Below are positions 8,421-16,609 of a stretch of 64,000 nucleotides of DNA, one piece after another. Source of the stretch: Clostridium thermarum (GTDB taxonomy: Bacteria > Bacillota > Clostridia > Clostridiales > Clostridiaceae); assembly GCF_006351925.1 (NCBI RefSeq), contig NZ_CP040924.1:1262001-1326000 (forward strand), in the 5' to 3' direction. The notes beneath the pieces were generated by a model. It saw only the letters and a program-made list of their open reading frames with translations. It ran no database searches and was not told the origin of the DNA. Within the stretch, counting starts at the first letter, position 1; every line of letters begins with the position of its first letter. Position numbers and translations under genes: made by a program.

Positions 8421-9115
8421 TAAAAATGAATGATAGTTTTAAATAACCATTTTACTAATCTAAGATGGTTATTTTTTATAATATAAATAAGAACGGAGAT
8501 GTCCGCAGGATCATACACAACGTTAACGGTGCAGCCAATGAAAGATAATCCAACCTCATATTTTTTACCTTGAAAACTTATGCAGCCTGATTTGTCAACC
8601 TTTCGTTCCTCAAAATGCAGAAAAGCATTTGCCAGAATATCTATGTCAATAAACTTCAGTGGTTTGCTATCGCTTGAGTATGCCGATGAAGGCGTCTTTG
8701 CATTATTTTCAAGGGCTGAATGGGTTTTATTTTGATAACATTCCTCAAGCCAAACTCTGAAGAACTCGTTCAATGCGTCCAGGCTTTTAGGCTTTTCTAA
8801 TGAATCAAACCAACTTCTTAAGCGATATATGGTTGATTCATCAGCAGCAACCGAGTGCTTATTGTCCCCGGATACCACAACTTCAACGCTCTCGCTTCCA
8901 TAACGTTTATAGGGAACAAGTATATCTGGTAGCTCATGATGTATTTTTTCACATTCGCAGCATCTGAGCCTTCTAATTATGAGTACAACCACTGCTCCTT
9001 CACTATTTATAAACTCTCTTTTCCTGCTACCTATGACCTTTAAACATCCTCCACAACATGGGCAAAAACTTTGCTCTACACTCTTAACAAAAAACTCCGG
9101 GTTCCCTCTTTTCAA
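8417..9115 (-). pseudogene. Chimeric IS remnant: zinc-ribbon N-terminus joined to transposase C-terminus
   Basis: The 232-codon frame joins two unlike halves. Residues 1 to about 112 are a DUF6431-type zinc-ribbon protein (FCPCCGGCLKVIGS, then RRLRCCECEKIHHELPDILV and DESTIYRLRSWF). From about residue 113 it becomes the C-terminal part of a DDE integrase-type transposase (KPKSLDALNEFFRVWLEECY, then FEERKVDKSGCISFQGKKYE). The DDE catalytic core is absent. The last 20 or so residues are read from a neighbouring terminator. The simplest reading is an in-frame deletion fusing two adjacent ORFs of one IS, plus truncation at about 8480. Not expected to be functional. Confidence 0.75.
8442..8476. 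terminator. Terminator after the GGDEF/HD-GYP gene
   Basis: AATAACCAT (8442-8450) pairs with ATGGTTATT (8465-8473), followed by a T run. The opposite-strand IS pseudogene reads through this hairpin, showing where the insertion cut its own end off. Confidence 0.75.
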
Positions 9116-9155
9116 TTAACTAAAATTTTGATATACTAACCATAGTTGTTTTAGG

Positions 9156-9208
9156 ACGCTCCCTGTACTAATGCTGGTAACATTAGTACTTCAAAGGGGA
9201 GCGTTTTC
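9156..9208. repeat. Two-step hairpin upstream of the chimeric IS remnant
   Basis: ACGCTCCC (9156-9163) pairs with GGGAGCGT (9197-9204), and GTACTAATG (9165-9173) pairs with CATTAGTAC (9181-9189); TTTT follows. It reads as a terminator toward the right or as an IS end structure. Confidence 0.55.
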
Positions 9209-9263
9209 CTTTCTAAAAATTTTACCTCTATGGTCAATATATCGTCAATTATTGGACAGGCAT

Positions 9264-9365
9264 TTACATCAACTTTTCGACATTATAAAGTGGCTTTAAC
9301 ACCATACTCTTGCAGCTTTTTAATTCCTCGTTTAAATCAATCTTAGGTATATTAATCTCTCTCAT
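9264..9365 (-). pseudogene. 33-codon transposase-like N-terminal scrap
   Basis: The frame reads MREINIPKIDLNEELKSCKS then MVLKPLYNVEKLM and a stop, with an AGGAG ribosome binding site upstream. The first 20 residues resemble the start of a clostridial transposase, possibly IS256 type; after that the sequence loses any likeness. Treated as a truncated IS gene. Confidence 0.3.
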
Positions 9366-9433
9366 CTACACTACTCCTTTTAAATTAATTTATAGTTATT
9401 ATTTCCACATTTACCAGCTATACATGCAAAAAG

Positions 9434-9473
9434 AAGCATCTATAGATTTGATTTACACAAATCTATGAATGCT
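9434..9473. repeat. Imperfect inverted repeat, IS debris
   Basis: AGCATCTATAGATTT and AAATCTATGAATGCT are inverted repeats with two mismatches, lying next to the IS30 end fragment. Bases 9366-9433 hold nothing recognisable. Confidence 0.4.
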
Positions 9474-9482
9474 CCCAAATGA

Positions 9483-9510
9483 AGGTGGAATTTACTTTTG
9501 CAATTAAAGT
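9483..9510. mobile_element. Isolated terminal 28 nt of the IS30-family element
   Basis: These 28 bases are identical to 48021-48048, the right end of the intact IS30 copy, and identity stops exactly at AAAGT in both places. Here the end abuts a broken istA gene, so an IS30 copy once sat in that gene and was then mostly deleted. Confidence 0.85.
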
Positions 9511-9587
9511 CCTGTTATTCTGCTAATCTCCCTTAAACTTTTTCCTTCAAATTGACTTAGTTCTTTGATATAATGAACTCTAGACAT
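9511..9587 (-). pseudogene. istA start (IS21-family transposase), interrupted
   Basis: Reading leftward from ATG at 9587: MSRVHYIKELSQFEGKSLRE then ISRITG, matching the N-terminal helix-turn-helix of IS21-type IstA proteins, with a GGAAGGA ribosome binding site upstream. Coding stops at 9511, where the IS30 end fragment begins. The rest of istA and all of istB are missing. Confidence 0.6.
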
Positions 9588-9736
9588 TGTTAACATCCTT
9601 CCATAACCTCCCCTATAGTTTGGACAACTTAGAGGATATATTATTTGAGGGTGCTTGACAATGTTTTTTCTTTTTCCAGCAAACTGCTAGAGGTTTATTT
9701 TGCATTTTTCTTTATTTTCATTTTACACTAAACATA

Positions 9737-9820
9737 GAAATTCAGCTATGCTGAAATTCAACCTTCATTGTCAATTGTCAAATGTCCATTGTCCATTGAA
9801 GTTGCTTCGCAACTTATTTC
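9737..9820. repeat. Composite intergenic repeat, copy 1 (upstream of spoIVFA)
   Basis: It contains the AAATTCAGC-type hairpin (9737-9759), a tandem ATTGTCAATTGTC / ATTGTCCATTGTCC tract (9766-9798) and a second hairpin AAGTTGC-TTC-GCAACTT (9799-9815). It shares modules with copies near 18.6-19.0, 21.2, 31.7, 42.7 and 44.5 kb. Bases 9588-9736 have no other recognisable gene. Confidence 0.7.
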
Positions 9821-9891
9821 CATAACGAAGAAAGCATATTTGGTCTCCTGCAATAATATATATAAATGTAAAACTATTATGGGGGGATACC

Positions 9892-10680
9892 ATGGGAAGT
9901 TATAACTCGCATTATCAATCTTACTATGCATCGTTAATGAAAAATAGAAGAAATAATTCGTATTACAGGGGAACCTCCACATCGAAAGGTTTTAATCCCT
10001 TCGATAGAACTAAGCTTGCCAAAAGAATTTTAAGAGAGTTAACCTTGGTGTTTTGCTTATTTGTGCTTGTGTTGGCCTGCAAGATAATTAAAACACCGGA
10101 GACAACTAATGTGTATAACTATTGTAAGGAAATTGTAAACTATAATTTTGATTATAAGGCAGCCATTGAAAGCTTAAAGGATATGGATCTTCAAGAATTA
10201 AGCGTAGAAATTCAAAATTACATGGAAGATGTAAAGTCTAGTATTACCGGTGAAGAGACCATCAAAGAAAAAATCAACAGAGAGTTCTCATCACCGCTTC
10301 AGGGGAAAGTTGTATCAGGCTACGGTACAAGAATCGATCCTGTAACTAATAATAGTACCTTTCATTATGGCGTTGACTTTGATGCAGCTGTTGGTACAGA
10401 GGTAAAAAGCTGTAGTGATGGAGTAGTCAAATCTATTGGCCAAGATGAAATCTTGGGAAAGTACATAGTTATTGACCATGGAATAGGTGTTGAAACAAAG
10501 TATGCTAATCTGGAGGAAGTAACCGTTGAAAATAGTGCGGCTGTTAACTCTGGAGAGGTTATAGGATTCAGCGGAACCGATCCTCGGACGAATATACCGC
10601 AGCTCCATTTTGAGTTGCTATATATGGGAGAAAATAAGGATCCTGAAGAATATATAAGACTTACTTACATCTCAGAGTAA
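9892..10680 (+). CDS. spoIVFA: SpoIVFA-like membrane-anchored M23-domain protein
   Basis: A 262-residue protein with a basic N-terminus, one membrane helix (about residues 46-64) and an extracytoplasmic LytM/M23 domain (about 130-255). The zinc motif HxxxD is present (H158 to D162 in HYGVD), but the final HxH is QLH (Q237, H239), so the site is partly degenerate. It sits 17 nt upstream of a SpoIVFB-type protease, the position of spoIVFA, whose product holds and inhibits SpoIVFB in the outer forespore membrane and also has a degenerate M23 domain. The role follows from this pairing; a spore peptidoglycan hydrolase is the alternative. Confidence 0.75.
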   Translation: MGSYNSHYQSYYASLMKNRRNNSYYRGTSTSKGFNPFDRTKLAKRILRELTLVFCLFVLVLACKIIKTPETTNVYNYCKEIVNYNFDYKAAIESLKDMDLQELSVEIQNYMEDVKSSITGEETIKEKINREFSSPLQGKVVSGYGTRIDPVTNNSTFHYGVDFDAAVGTEVKSCSDGVVKSIGQDEILGKYIVIDHGIGVETKYANLEEVTVENSAAVNSGEVIGFSGTDPRTNIPQLHFELLYMGENKDPEEYIRLTYISE

Positions 10681-10697
10681 TTCCTTGGGAGAAGTAG

Positions 10698-11558
10698 ATG
10701 ATAAAATTAAATAAGTTCTTTATTCCATATATAATTCTTTTAATAATTATAGGCTTCAGAGGGGAATTATTAATTTCCTTTTTGCTGGTTCTACTTCATG
10801 AACTAGTACATTATGGAACGGCAGTGGCTTTTGGTTTCTCCGGCTTTGATATAAAAATACTCCCTATTGGTGCAGTGCTTAGGCTAAAAGATTTAGATGA
10901 GGCAACACCAATGGAGGATTTGATTATTACTGCTGCCGGACCATGCTTTAACTTACTCCTAGCTTTAGCTTGCTATATAATCAGTACAGTTCACCCGGGA
11001 GCAACCATAAACTTTTTAATAAAAAGCAATCTTGCTTTGGGTTTATTTAACTTGATTCCTGCATTTCCCTTAGATGGGGGTAGAATTTTAAGAGATGCAT
11101 TAAGCATGAAAATAATATATAGAAGGGCTAACGAGATCACTGTTAAAATAAGCATAGTTCTGGGATACTTTATATTAGGCAGCTTTATTTTTTTGCTTGT
11201 TTTGGGTATCCACCACTATAATTCTGCCATAATTGGAATATTTGTAATAGTCTCCTCCTATAAGGAAAGAGAAAGGATAGTTTATATTATCATGGGTGAC
11301 ATAGTAAGAAAGCGCAGTAAGTTTATAGCCCGGAAGTACATTGAAAATAAACATATATCCATCTACTATAAAGGAGATTTAATAAGTGTGTTAAGTATAA
11401 TGGATAAGAATAAATATAATATATTTACAGTATTAGACGATGACATGGCGGTAATGGATGTGCTTTACGAGGAAGAAATAGTTCAGGGATTAAAGGAATA
11501 CGGCAATATTACTATAGAAGAGTTTGTTAAAATCAGGGATGAACATAATATTTTATAA
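10698..11558 (+). CDS. spoIVFB: SpoIVFB-type M50 intramembrane metalloprotease
   Basis: A 286-residue polytopic site-2 protease. The zinc motif HELVH is at residues 34-38 in the first helices, and the third ligand motif NLIPAFPLDGG starts at N118 with the Asp at about 126. Several further membrane segments follow to about residue 200, then a soluble C-terminal domain in the position of the SpoIVFB CBS domain. In sporulating bacilli the enzyme cleaves pro-sigma-K in the mother cell. Coupling to the M23 gene supports the name, although in some clostridia sigma-K is processed differently and the protease may have another substrate. Confidence 0.82.
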   Translation: MIKLNKFFIPYIILLIIIGFRGELLISFLLVLLHELVHYGTAVAFGFSGFDIKILPIGAVLRLKDLDEATPMEDLIITAAGPCFNLLLALACYIISTVHPGATINFLIKSNLALGLFNLIPAFPLDGGRILRDALSMKIIYRRANEITVKISIVLGYFILGSFIFLLVLGIHHYNSAIIGIFVIVSSYKERERIVYIIMGDIVRKRSKFIARKYIENKHISIYYKGDLISVLSIMDKNKYNIFTVLDDDMAVMDVLYEEEIVQGLKEYGNITIEEFVKIRDEHNIL

Positions 11559-11559
11559 A

Positions 11560-11588
11560 TTGCTTCACAATAGGCTTTGTGTTAGAAT
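11560..11588 (+). promoter_or_regulatory. Possible sigma-A promoter for the radical SAM gene
   Basis: TTGCTT (11560-11565), a 17-nt spacer and TAGAAT (11583-11588), right after the spoIVFB stop. Confidence 0.45.
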
Positions 11589-11668
11589 AGATGTAGTTTT
11601 TGAGGCGAGGTGAAAAACTAGGTGTGTTTTCCACTGCTCCAAAGAGAAAAACTTCAGAGGAGGAAGCA

Positions 11669-13531
11669 ATGAATAGAGTTAATGATGATATACTGTATAG
11701 AGTTGAAAAGCCTGCAAGATACATTGGAGGTGAGTTAAACAGCGTTGTTAAGGATACCAAAAGTGTAGCCATAAGATTTGCTATGTGTTTTCCCGATGTA
11801 TATGAAGTGGGAATGTCCCATTTAGGTACGAAGATACTATACCATGTGATAAATAAAAGAGAAGATACATACTGCGAAAGAGCCTTTGCTCCTTGGCCTG
11901 ACATGGAAAAGTTAATGAGAGAAAATGACATTCCCCTTTATGCCCTGGAGAGCAAGGATTCCTTAAGGGAGTTTGATTTCGTAGGTTTTACCCTTCAATA
12001 TGAAATGAGTTATAGCAATATACTAAATATGCTTGATATGGCAGGTATACCTGTAAGGGCTTCACAAAGGAGAGAAGAGGATCCCCTTGTAATATTTGGT
12101 GGTCCCTGCGCCTATAATCCGGAACCCCTATATGATATAGCAGATATATTTCAGATTGGGGAAGGAGAGGAAGTAGTTGGTGAAATCTTAGACCTTTACA
12201 GGGAATTAAAGGGTGTAAAGACTAAGGTGGAAATACTCAGAGAAATGGCAAAGATTAAGGGTATTTATATTCCTTCCTTATATAAGACAGAGTATAAAGA
12301 AGATGGAACCATTGCAAGCTTCACTCCTATATATGATGATGTGCCTGCAGTGGTTACCAAGAGGTTTATTCCTGATATAAACGAAAATCCTTATCCAGAA
12401 GATATGATAGTACCATATACAGAAATTGTTCATGACAGAGTAATGCTGGAGACCTTTAGAGGTTGTACAAGGGGCTGCAGATTCTGCCAGGCCGGCATGA
12501 TATACAGACCGGTAAGAGAGAAAAAGGTTCCAAAGTTGATGGAGCAGGCAGAAACCCTGCTAAAGAATACCGGTTATGACGAATTATCACTAACTTCATT
12601 AAGTATCTGCGACTATTCAGATATTCAAAATCTTGTTTTTTCCTTGATGGAAAAGCACAAAGAAGATAAGGTTGCAGTGTCCTTACCATCTATCAGAATA
12701 GACTCTTTTTCAGTTGACTTGATAAAGGAAATTCAAAAAGTTAGAAAAACGGGTTTGACCTTTGCACCGGAAGCGGGAAGTCAAAGGATGAGAGACGTTA
12801 TAAATAAAGGAGTTTCAGAGGAAAACTTACTTATCTCTGCAAGGCATGCCTTTGAGTCCGGTTGGTCCACTATAAAACTGTATTTTATGATTGGTCTTCC
12901 CTATGAAACTATAGAAGATGTAGTGGGTATTGCTGACCTGGGAGAGAAGGTTGTAAATGAATATTTCAAGGTGCCTAAGGAAAAGAGAAATAAGGGATTG
13001 AAAGTAACCATCAGTACATCTATATTTGTGCCTAAGCCTTTTACACCCTTCCAATGGGCTCCACAGGATACCATGGAAACTTCCAGAGAAAAGATTAAGG
13101 CCATAAGATCCAGCTTGAAGAGCAAGGCAATAACCTATAACTGGCACGAATCTCTGGTAAGTTATTTGGAAGCCATATTTGCCAGAGGAGACCGAAGACT
13201 TTGTGATGTACTTGTAAAGGCTTTTGAAAAGGGTGCAAAGTTTGATGGGTGGTCAGAGTACTTCAATTTTGACCTATGGATGGAAGCCTTTAAAGAGTGC
13301 GGCGTAGACGGGGACTTTTATGCATATAGAGAAAGAGAATACAGTGAAATACTTCCCTGGGACTTTATTGATATAGGAGTTGACAGAGAATTTTTAATTG
13401 CAGAGAATGAGAGGGCCAAAAACGGTGAACTAACTCCTGATTGCCGACTTGGCTGCAAGCTCTGCGGTATCAATGTAAACTTTAAAGAAGGGAAGTGCTT
13501 TGCAGGTGCGGTATGTAATAAAGTTCACTAA
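11669..13531 (+). CDS. TIGR03960-type B12-binding/radical SAM protein
   Basis: A 620-residue protein. The N-terminal part resembles a cobalamin-binding Rossmann domain (CFPDVYEVGMSHLGTKILYH region); the radical SAM core has its 4Fe-4S motif at C266, C270 and C273 (CTRGCRFC). A C-terminal pair of Cys motifs (CRLGCKLCG) suggests another metal site. Its reaction is not established; in many Firmicutes the gene always precedes a DUF2344 gene, as here, and sits next to rng and rplU. ATG at 11669 follows an AGAGGAGG ribosome binding site; an upstream in-frame start at 11600 lacks one. Confidence 0.85.
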   Translation: MNRVNDDILYRVEKPARYIGGELNSVVKDTKSVAIRFAMCFPDVYEVGMSHLGTKILYHVINKREDTYCERAFAPWPDMEKLMRENDIPLYALESKDSLREFDFVGFTLQYEMSYSNILNMLDMAGIPVRASQRREEDPLVIFGGPCAYNPEPLYDIADIFQIGEGEEVVGEILDLYRELKGVKTKVEILREMAKIKGIYIPSLYKTEYKEDGTIASFTPIYDDVPAVVTKRFIPDINENPYPEDMIVPYTEIVHDRVMLETFRGCTRGCRFCQAGMIYRPVREKKVPKLMEQAETLLKNTGYDELSLTSLSICDYSDIQNLVFSLMEKHKEDKVAVSLPSIRIDSFSVDLIKEIQKVRKTGLTFAPEAGSQRMRDVINKGVSEENLLISARHAFESGWSTIKLYFMIGLPYETIEDVVGIADLGEKVVNEYFKVPKEKRNKGLKVTISTSIFVPKPFTPFQWAPQDTMETSREKIKAIRSSLKSKAITYNWHESLVSYLEAIFARGDRRLCDVLVKAFEKGAKFDGWSEYFNFDLWMEAFKECGVDGDFYAYREREYSEILPWDFIDIGVDREFLIAENERAKNGELTPDCRLGCKLCGINVNFKEGKCFAGAVCNKVH

Positions 13532-14225
13532 AGAAAGTGAGATTAGGTTTATATCCCATTTAGACTTAATGAGAACCATACAGAGAATTATAAGACGAGG
13601 AAAACTTCCTGTGGAGTATTCCAAGGGCTTTAATCCACACATGAATCTATCTCTTGCCCAGCCCCTTTCAGTAGGAGTATATTCATCCGGAGAATATCTG
13701 GATGTGGTATTCACTGAGGAAGTGGAAGAGAAAGTGATCTTAGAAAAACTAAATGAGAGCAGTCCAAGGGGCATCAGATTTCTTGAGGCAATAAAAGTTG
13801 GGGATGCTCTTCCAAATGAAAGGAAGATTCCTCAAGTAATGGCCCTGCTGGATGGGGCCAGCTATAAAGTTAAAATAAAGTATAGCGATACAACAAAACT
13901 CAACGAAGAGTTAAAGCTTCTTGAGGGAAAAGAGCAATGGACTACGGTAAAGAAAAGTAAGAGCGGGGAAAAAGAAGTGGACATAAAGGCAATGATAAAG
14001 GAGTTTAATTACAACATAACGGGCAATACTTTAGAAATAGATACGCTGCTTCCTTGCGGCAGCAGGGAAAGCCTTTCTCCGGAACTTTTAAGTAACTATA
14101 TAAAGGCAAATACAAATGGAGCAATAGAAAACTCCTTTGTGGATATAATGAGAGTAGAGATGTATACCCTAAGAGAAGGCCAATATGTAGCTATTGATTC
14201 TTACTTTAATAATCTGAAAAGATAA
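13500..14225 (+). CDS. TIGR03936/DUF2344 radical SAM-associated protein
   Basis: A 241-residue partner of the radical SAM gene, beginning VRYVIKFTKESEIRFISHLD then RRGKLPVEYSKGFNPHMNLS, the conserved core of DUF2344. It overlaps the upstream gene by 32 nt, so translation is coupled. The start is TTG at 13500 or GTG at 13506; spacing to the AAGAAGGGA ribosome binding site favours TTG. Function is unknown; the constant pairing suggests it presents substrate to the radical SAM enzyme, possibly in tRNA or ribosome modification. Confidence 0.83.
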   Translation: MQVRYVIKFTKESEIRFISHLDLMRTIQRIIRRGKLPVEYSKGFNPHMNLSLAQPLSVGVYSSGEYLDVVFTEEVEEKVILEKLNESSPRGIRFLEAIKVGDALPNERKIPQVMALLDGASYKVKIKYSDTTKLNEELKLLEGKEQWTTVKKSKSGEKEVDIKAMIKEFNYNITGNTLEIDTLLPCGSRESLSPELLSNYIKANTNGAIENSFVDIMRVEMYTLREGQYVAIDSYFNNLKR

Positions 14226-14232
14226 ATCAGTA

Positions 14233-14358
14233 AAGTTCAGGGCAAGATAGACAATAGGGAAACATGATTTAAACTTGTTTGAAAACCTGAAGTTTCAACA
14301 GGTTTTCAGGCAAGTTTAAATTTCTGCTTATGGTTGGATATCTGTATTACCTGAACTT
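14233..14358 (+). promoter_or_regulatory. Multi-stem leader structure upstream of RNase G
   Basis: An outer stem AAGTTCAGG (14233-14241) / CCTGAACTT (14350-14358) encloses a long inner hairpin: ATTTAAACTTG + GAAAACCTG (14267-14289) pairs with CAGGTTTTC + CAAGTTTAAAT (14299-14321). No T run follows the hairpin, so it is not a plain terminator. It ends about 20 nt before the rng start and could control or be cut by RNase G. Confidence 0.55.
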
Positions 14359-14378
14359 AAATTATAGAGGTGTTGGAC

Positions 14379-15815
14379 TTGAAGGAGATATTTATTGAAC
14401 GCCGGGAGGACATACTAAGAATAGCTATAAAAAAGGGAAATAAGTTAATTGACTGCTTTATGGAAGAAGAAACAAAGGGACCATACCCGGGCCAGATATA
14501 TAAGGCAGTGGTAAAAAATATTATTCCTGCTATAAAAAGTGCCTTTTTAGACATTGGGTTAGAGAAAAACGCTTACCTATACTTAGAGGGGAAGTATGAA
14601 AAAAAGAAGATTAAAAAAGGTGACGAGCTTATGGTGGAAGTGGTAAAAGAAGAGCTGGGAGATAAAGGAGCCAAGGTGACAACAGCCTTTTCACTTCCGG
14701 GCAGGTACTGTGTATTGGTAACTGACAGCAATGATATAAGCTTTTCTTCAAAAATAACCTCAGCAGAGTACAAGAAAGACCTGCTTGCAGCCTTGGAAAA
14801 GCCTCAGGAGGTTGGCATTAAAATCAGGACAGCCGCTGCATCTGTTACTGCTCATGAAATCAATGAGGAAATAAAGCAGCTCTATAATGTTTATTCAAAA
14901 ATTGTTAAAGAACATAGTTACAAAATCAAACCTGGGTTACTTCATAGTGACGGAGGGGTTATTGCAAGGGTTTTAAGAGACAATGTGGATGAATCAATAT
15001 CTAAAATTGTTACAGACAATTCCGGTGATTATGAAATCATAAAAGATTTCATCAAAGATAAGCAAGATATATCCGCAAAGGTGGAACTTTACAGGGAGCA
15101 TAGATCACTTTTTGAATTCTATAATATAGAAAAAGAAGTCTTATCCCTGAGAAAAAAGAGAGTAAATTTGACCTGCGGTGGGTACATAATAATAGAAAAA
15201 ACTGAGGCAATGCATGTGATAGATGTTAACAGCGGCAGAAATGTAGCATCAAACCGCCGGGAAGACACTGTCTTTTCAACAAATTGTGAAGCTGCAGAGG
15301 TCTGCGCAAAGCAGATTAAGCTTAGAAACCTAAGTGGTATCATTATTATTGACTTCATTGACATGGAAGAGAAAAGCCATAAAGAAGAGGTATTTAATAT
15401 TTTAAAGAGGGGATTTGAAGAGGATAAGAATAAGACCATAGTATATCCCTTTACAGAGTTAGGCCTCATACAGATTGCACGAAGAAGAAGAGGAAAGCCT
15501 GCTGCGGATTTTATAGATGAGACCTGCGCAGAGTGCAGCGGATATGGAAAGAAGCTTCGGTTCTCTTACATATGTAACCTCATAAGAAATGAGATGTTAA
15601 AACTGGAAGATGACAGCAGCATCAAAGATATTTACATACAGCTGAGCAATTATTACAGAAACGCTGTAGAGAAAGACCTGCAGCAATTTTTGAAGTTTAT
15701 AGGAGCAGAGGGAAAAAATATATACTTGAAATACAGTGAAGACCTGGAAAGCTTCAAAATGGAACCTGTAATTTTCGCAAGCCAAAGGGAAGCTGTGGAA
15801 AGATATAGATTATAG
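14379..15815 (+). CDS. rng: Ribonuclease G/E family protein
   Basis: A 478-residue endoribonuclease of the RNase E/G family: MKEIFIERREDILRIAIKKG opening, S1-like domain (about residues 30-115), catalytic DNase-I-like region with the Asp motifs MHVIDVNSG and IIIIDFIDM, and the zinc-link Cys pair CAECSGYG. There is no long C-terminal scaffold, so it is of RNase G length. It processes rRNA and mRNA. TTG at 14379 is chosen for its AGAGG ribosome binding site and match to the family start; GTG at 14370 is too close to that site. Confidence 0.9.
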   Translation: MKEIFIERREDILRIAIKKGNKLIDCFMEEETKGPYPGQIYKAVVKNIIPAIKSAFLDIGLEKNAYLYLEGKYEKKKIKKGDELMVEVVKEELGDKGAKVTTAFSLPGRYCVLVTDSNDISFSSKITSAEYKKDLLAALEKPQEVGIKIRTAAASVTAHEINEEIKQLYNVYSKIVKEHSYKIKPGLLHSDGGVIARVLRDNVDESISKIVTDNSGDYEIIKDFIKDKQDISAKVELYREHRSLFEFYNIEKEVLSLRKKRVNLTCGGYIIIEKTEAMHVIDVNSGRNVASNRREDTVFSTNCEAAEVCAKQIKLRNLSGIIIIDFIDMEEKSHKEEVFNILKRGFEEDKNKTIVYPFTELGLIQIARRRRGKPAADFIDETCAECSGYGKKLRFSYICNLIRNEMLKLEDDSSIKDIYIQLSNYYRNAVEKDLQQFLKFIGAEGKNIYLKYSEDLESFKMEPVIFASQREAVERYRL

Positions 15816-15829
15816 TTTTAAAAAATTCC

Positions 15830-15858
15830 TTTACAAGCATCATCATATGTGTTAAAAT
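15830..15858 (+). promoter_or_regulatory. Sigma-A promoter for the rplU operon
   Basis: TTTACA (15830-15835), a 17-nt spacer and TAAAAT (15853-15858), placed just before the L21 leader. Confidence 0.75.
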
Positions 15859-15865
15859 GGCTTTT

Positions 15866-15935
15866 GTAGACCGCACACGAAGGGTTTTGTCGAAACATAG
15901 TTAACTCTATGTACCCCAGATGGCGAGACTGGATA
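15866..15935 (+). promoter_or_regulatory. Ribosomal protein L21 leader (cis-regulatory RNA)
   Basis: The segment has the conserved L21-leader pieces: GACCGCACACGAAGGGTTTT, a CATAG/CTATG hairpin, TACCCCAGATGGCGAGACTG, ending at the rplU ribosome binding site. By family the RNA binds L21 and limits the operon. Confidence 0.8.
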
Positions 15936-15949
15936 GAGGAGGTGTATTT

Positions 15950-16264
15950 ATGTACGCAGTAGTACTTACTGGTGGAAAGCAGTACAGAGTTCAAGAAGGA
16001 GACGTTCTTTTCGTTGAAAAATTAAACGCTGAAGTTGATTCAACAGTTGAACTAAACGAAGTTCTTGCAGTTTCAAAGGCTGATGGAGAATTAGTAGTTG
16101 GAAAGCCTGTTGTTGAAGGTGCAAAGGTTGTTGCTAAGGTTGTTGCTCAAGGCAAGGCTAAGAAGATTATTGTTTTCAAGTATAAGAGAAAGAAAGACTA
16201 CAGAAGAAAGCAAGGACACAGACAACCATTCACTAAGATTCTAGTTGAAAAGATAGAAGCATAA
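15950..16264 (+). CDS. rplU: 50S ribosomal protein L21
   Basis: A 104-residue protein with the L21 fold: [20 protein letters not shown] opening and the basic C-terminal [20 protein letters not shown] motif that contacts 23S rRNA. ATG at 15950 follows GAGGAGG; the longer frame from 15920 runs into the leader RNA and is not used. First gene of the L21-Prp-L27 operon. Confidence 0.97.
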   Translation: MYAVVLTGGKQYRVQEGDVLFVEKLNAEVDSTVELNEVLAVSKADGELVVGKPVVEGAKVVAKVVAQGKAKKIIVFKYKRKKDYRRKQGHRQPFTKILVEKIEA

Positions 16265-16266
16265 TT

Positions 16267-16608
16267 ATGATTGATATAGTCTTTCATAAGCACAAGGATG
16301 ACTTAGTTTCTTTCACTGTAAGCGGTCATGCCGAATACATGGAAGGGGAAGTTACGGTCTATGATGATGTAATATGCGGCGTAGTTTCTAATCTGTCTCA
16401 GGTTACCATTTTAGGTGTTACCGAGGTGTTGAAATTAGGGGCGCCATATGTTGCAGAAGAAGGAGATATCCGCTTAGATATTTCCAGGTTAAGTCCGGAA
16501 GAGATAAAGGAATGTCAAATTCTTTTTAGAACCATGCTTCTTGGACTAGAGAATTTAGAAATGAGTTATAGTGAATATATAAAAGTATCGGTAGAGGAGG
16601 TGCAGTGA
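16267..16608 (+). CDS. prp: Ribosomal-processing cysteine protease Prp
   Basis: A 113-residue YsxB/Prp-family protein. The catalytic His lies in SGHAEY and the catalytic Cys in [13 protein letters not shown]. Prp removes the short N-terminal extension of L27 in Firmicutes, and its gene lies between rplU and rpmA as here. It begins two bases after the rplU stop with a weak ribosome binding site, so it is probably coupled to rplU translation. The adjacent L27 does carry an extension to be removed. Confidence 0.92.
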   Translation: MIDIVFHKHKDDLVSFTVSGHAEYMEGEVTVYDDVICGVVSNLSQVTILGVTEVLKLGAPYVAEEGDIRLDISRLSPEEIKECQILFRTMLLGLENLEMSYSEYIKVSVEEVQ

Positions 16609-16609
16609 T

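Noticed and set aside
15866-15949. L21 extended to begin at 15920
   Set aside because: That segment is the conserved L21 leader RNA; ATG 15950 follows GAGGAGG and gives the standard protein start.
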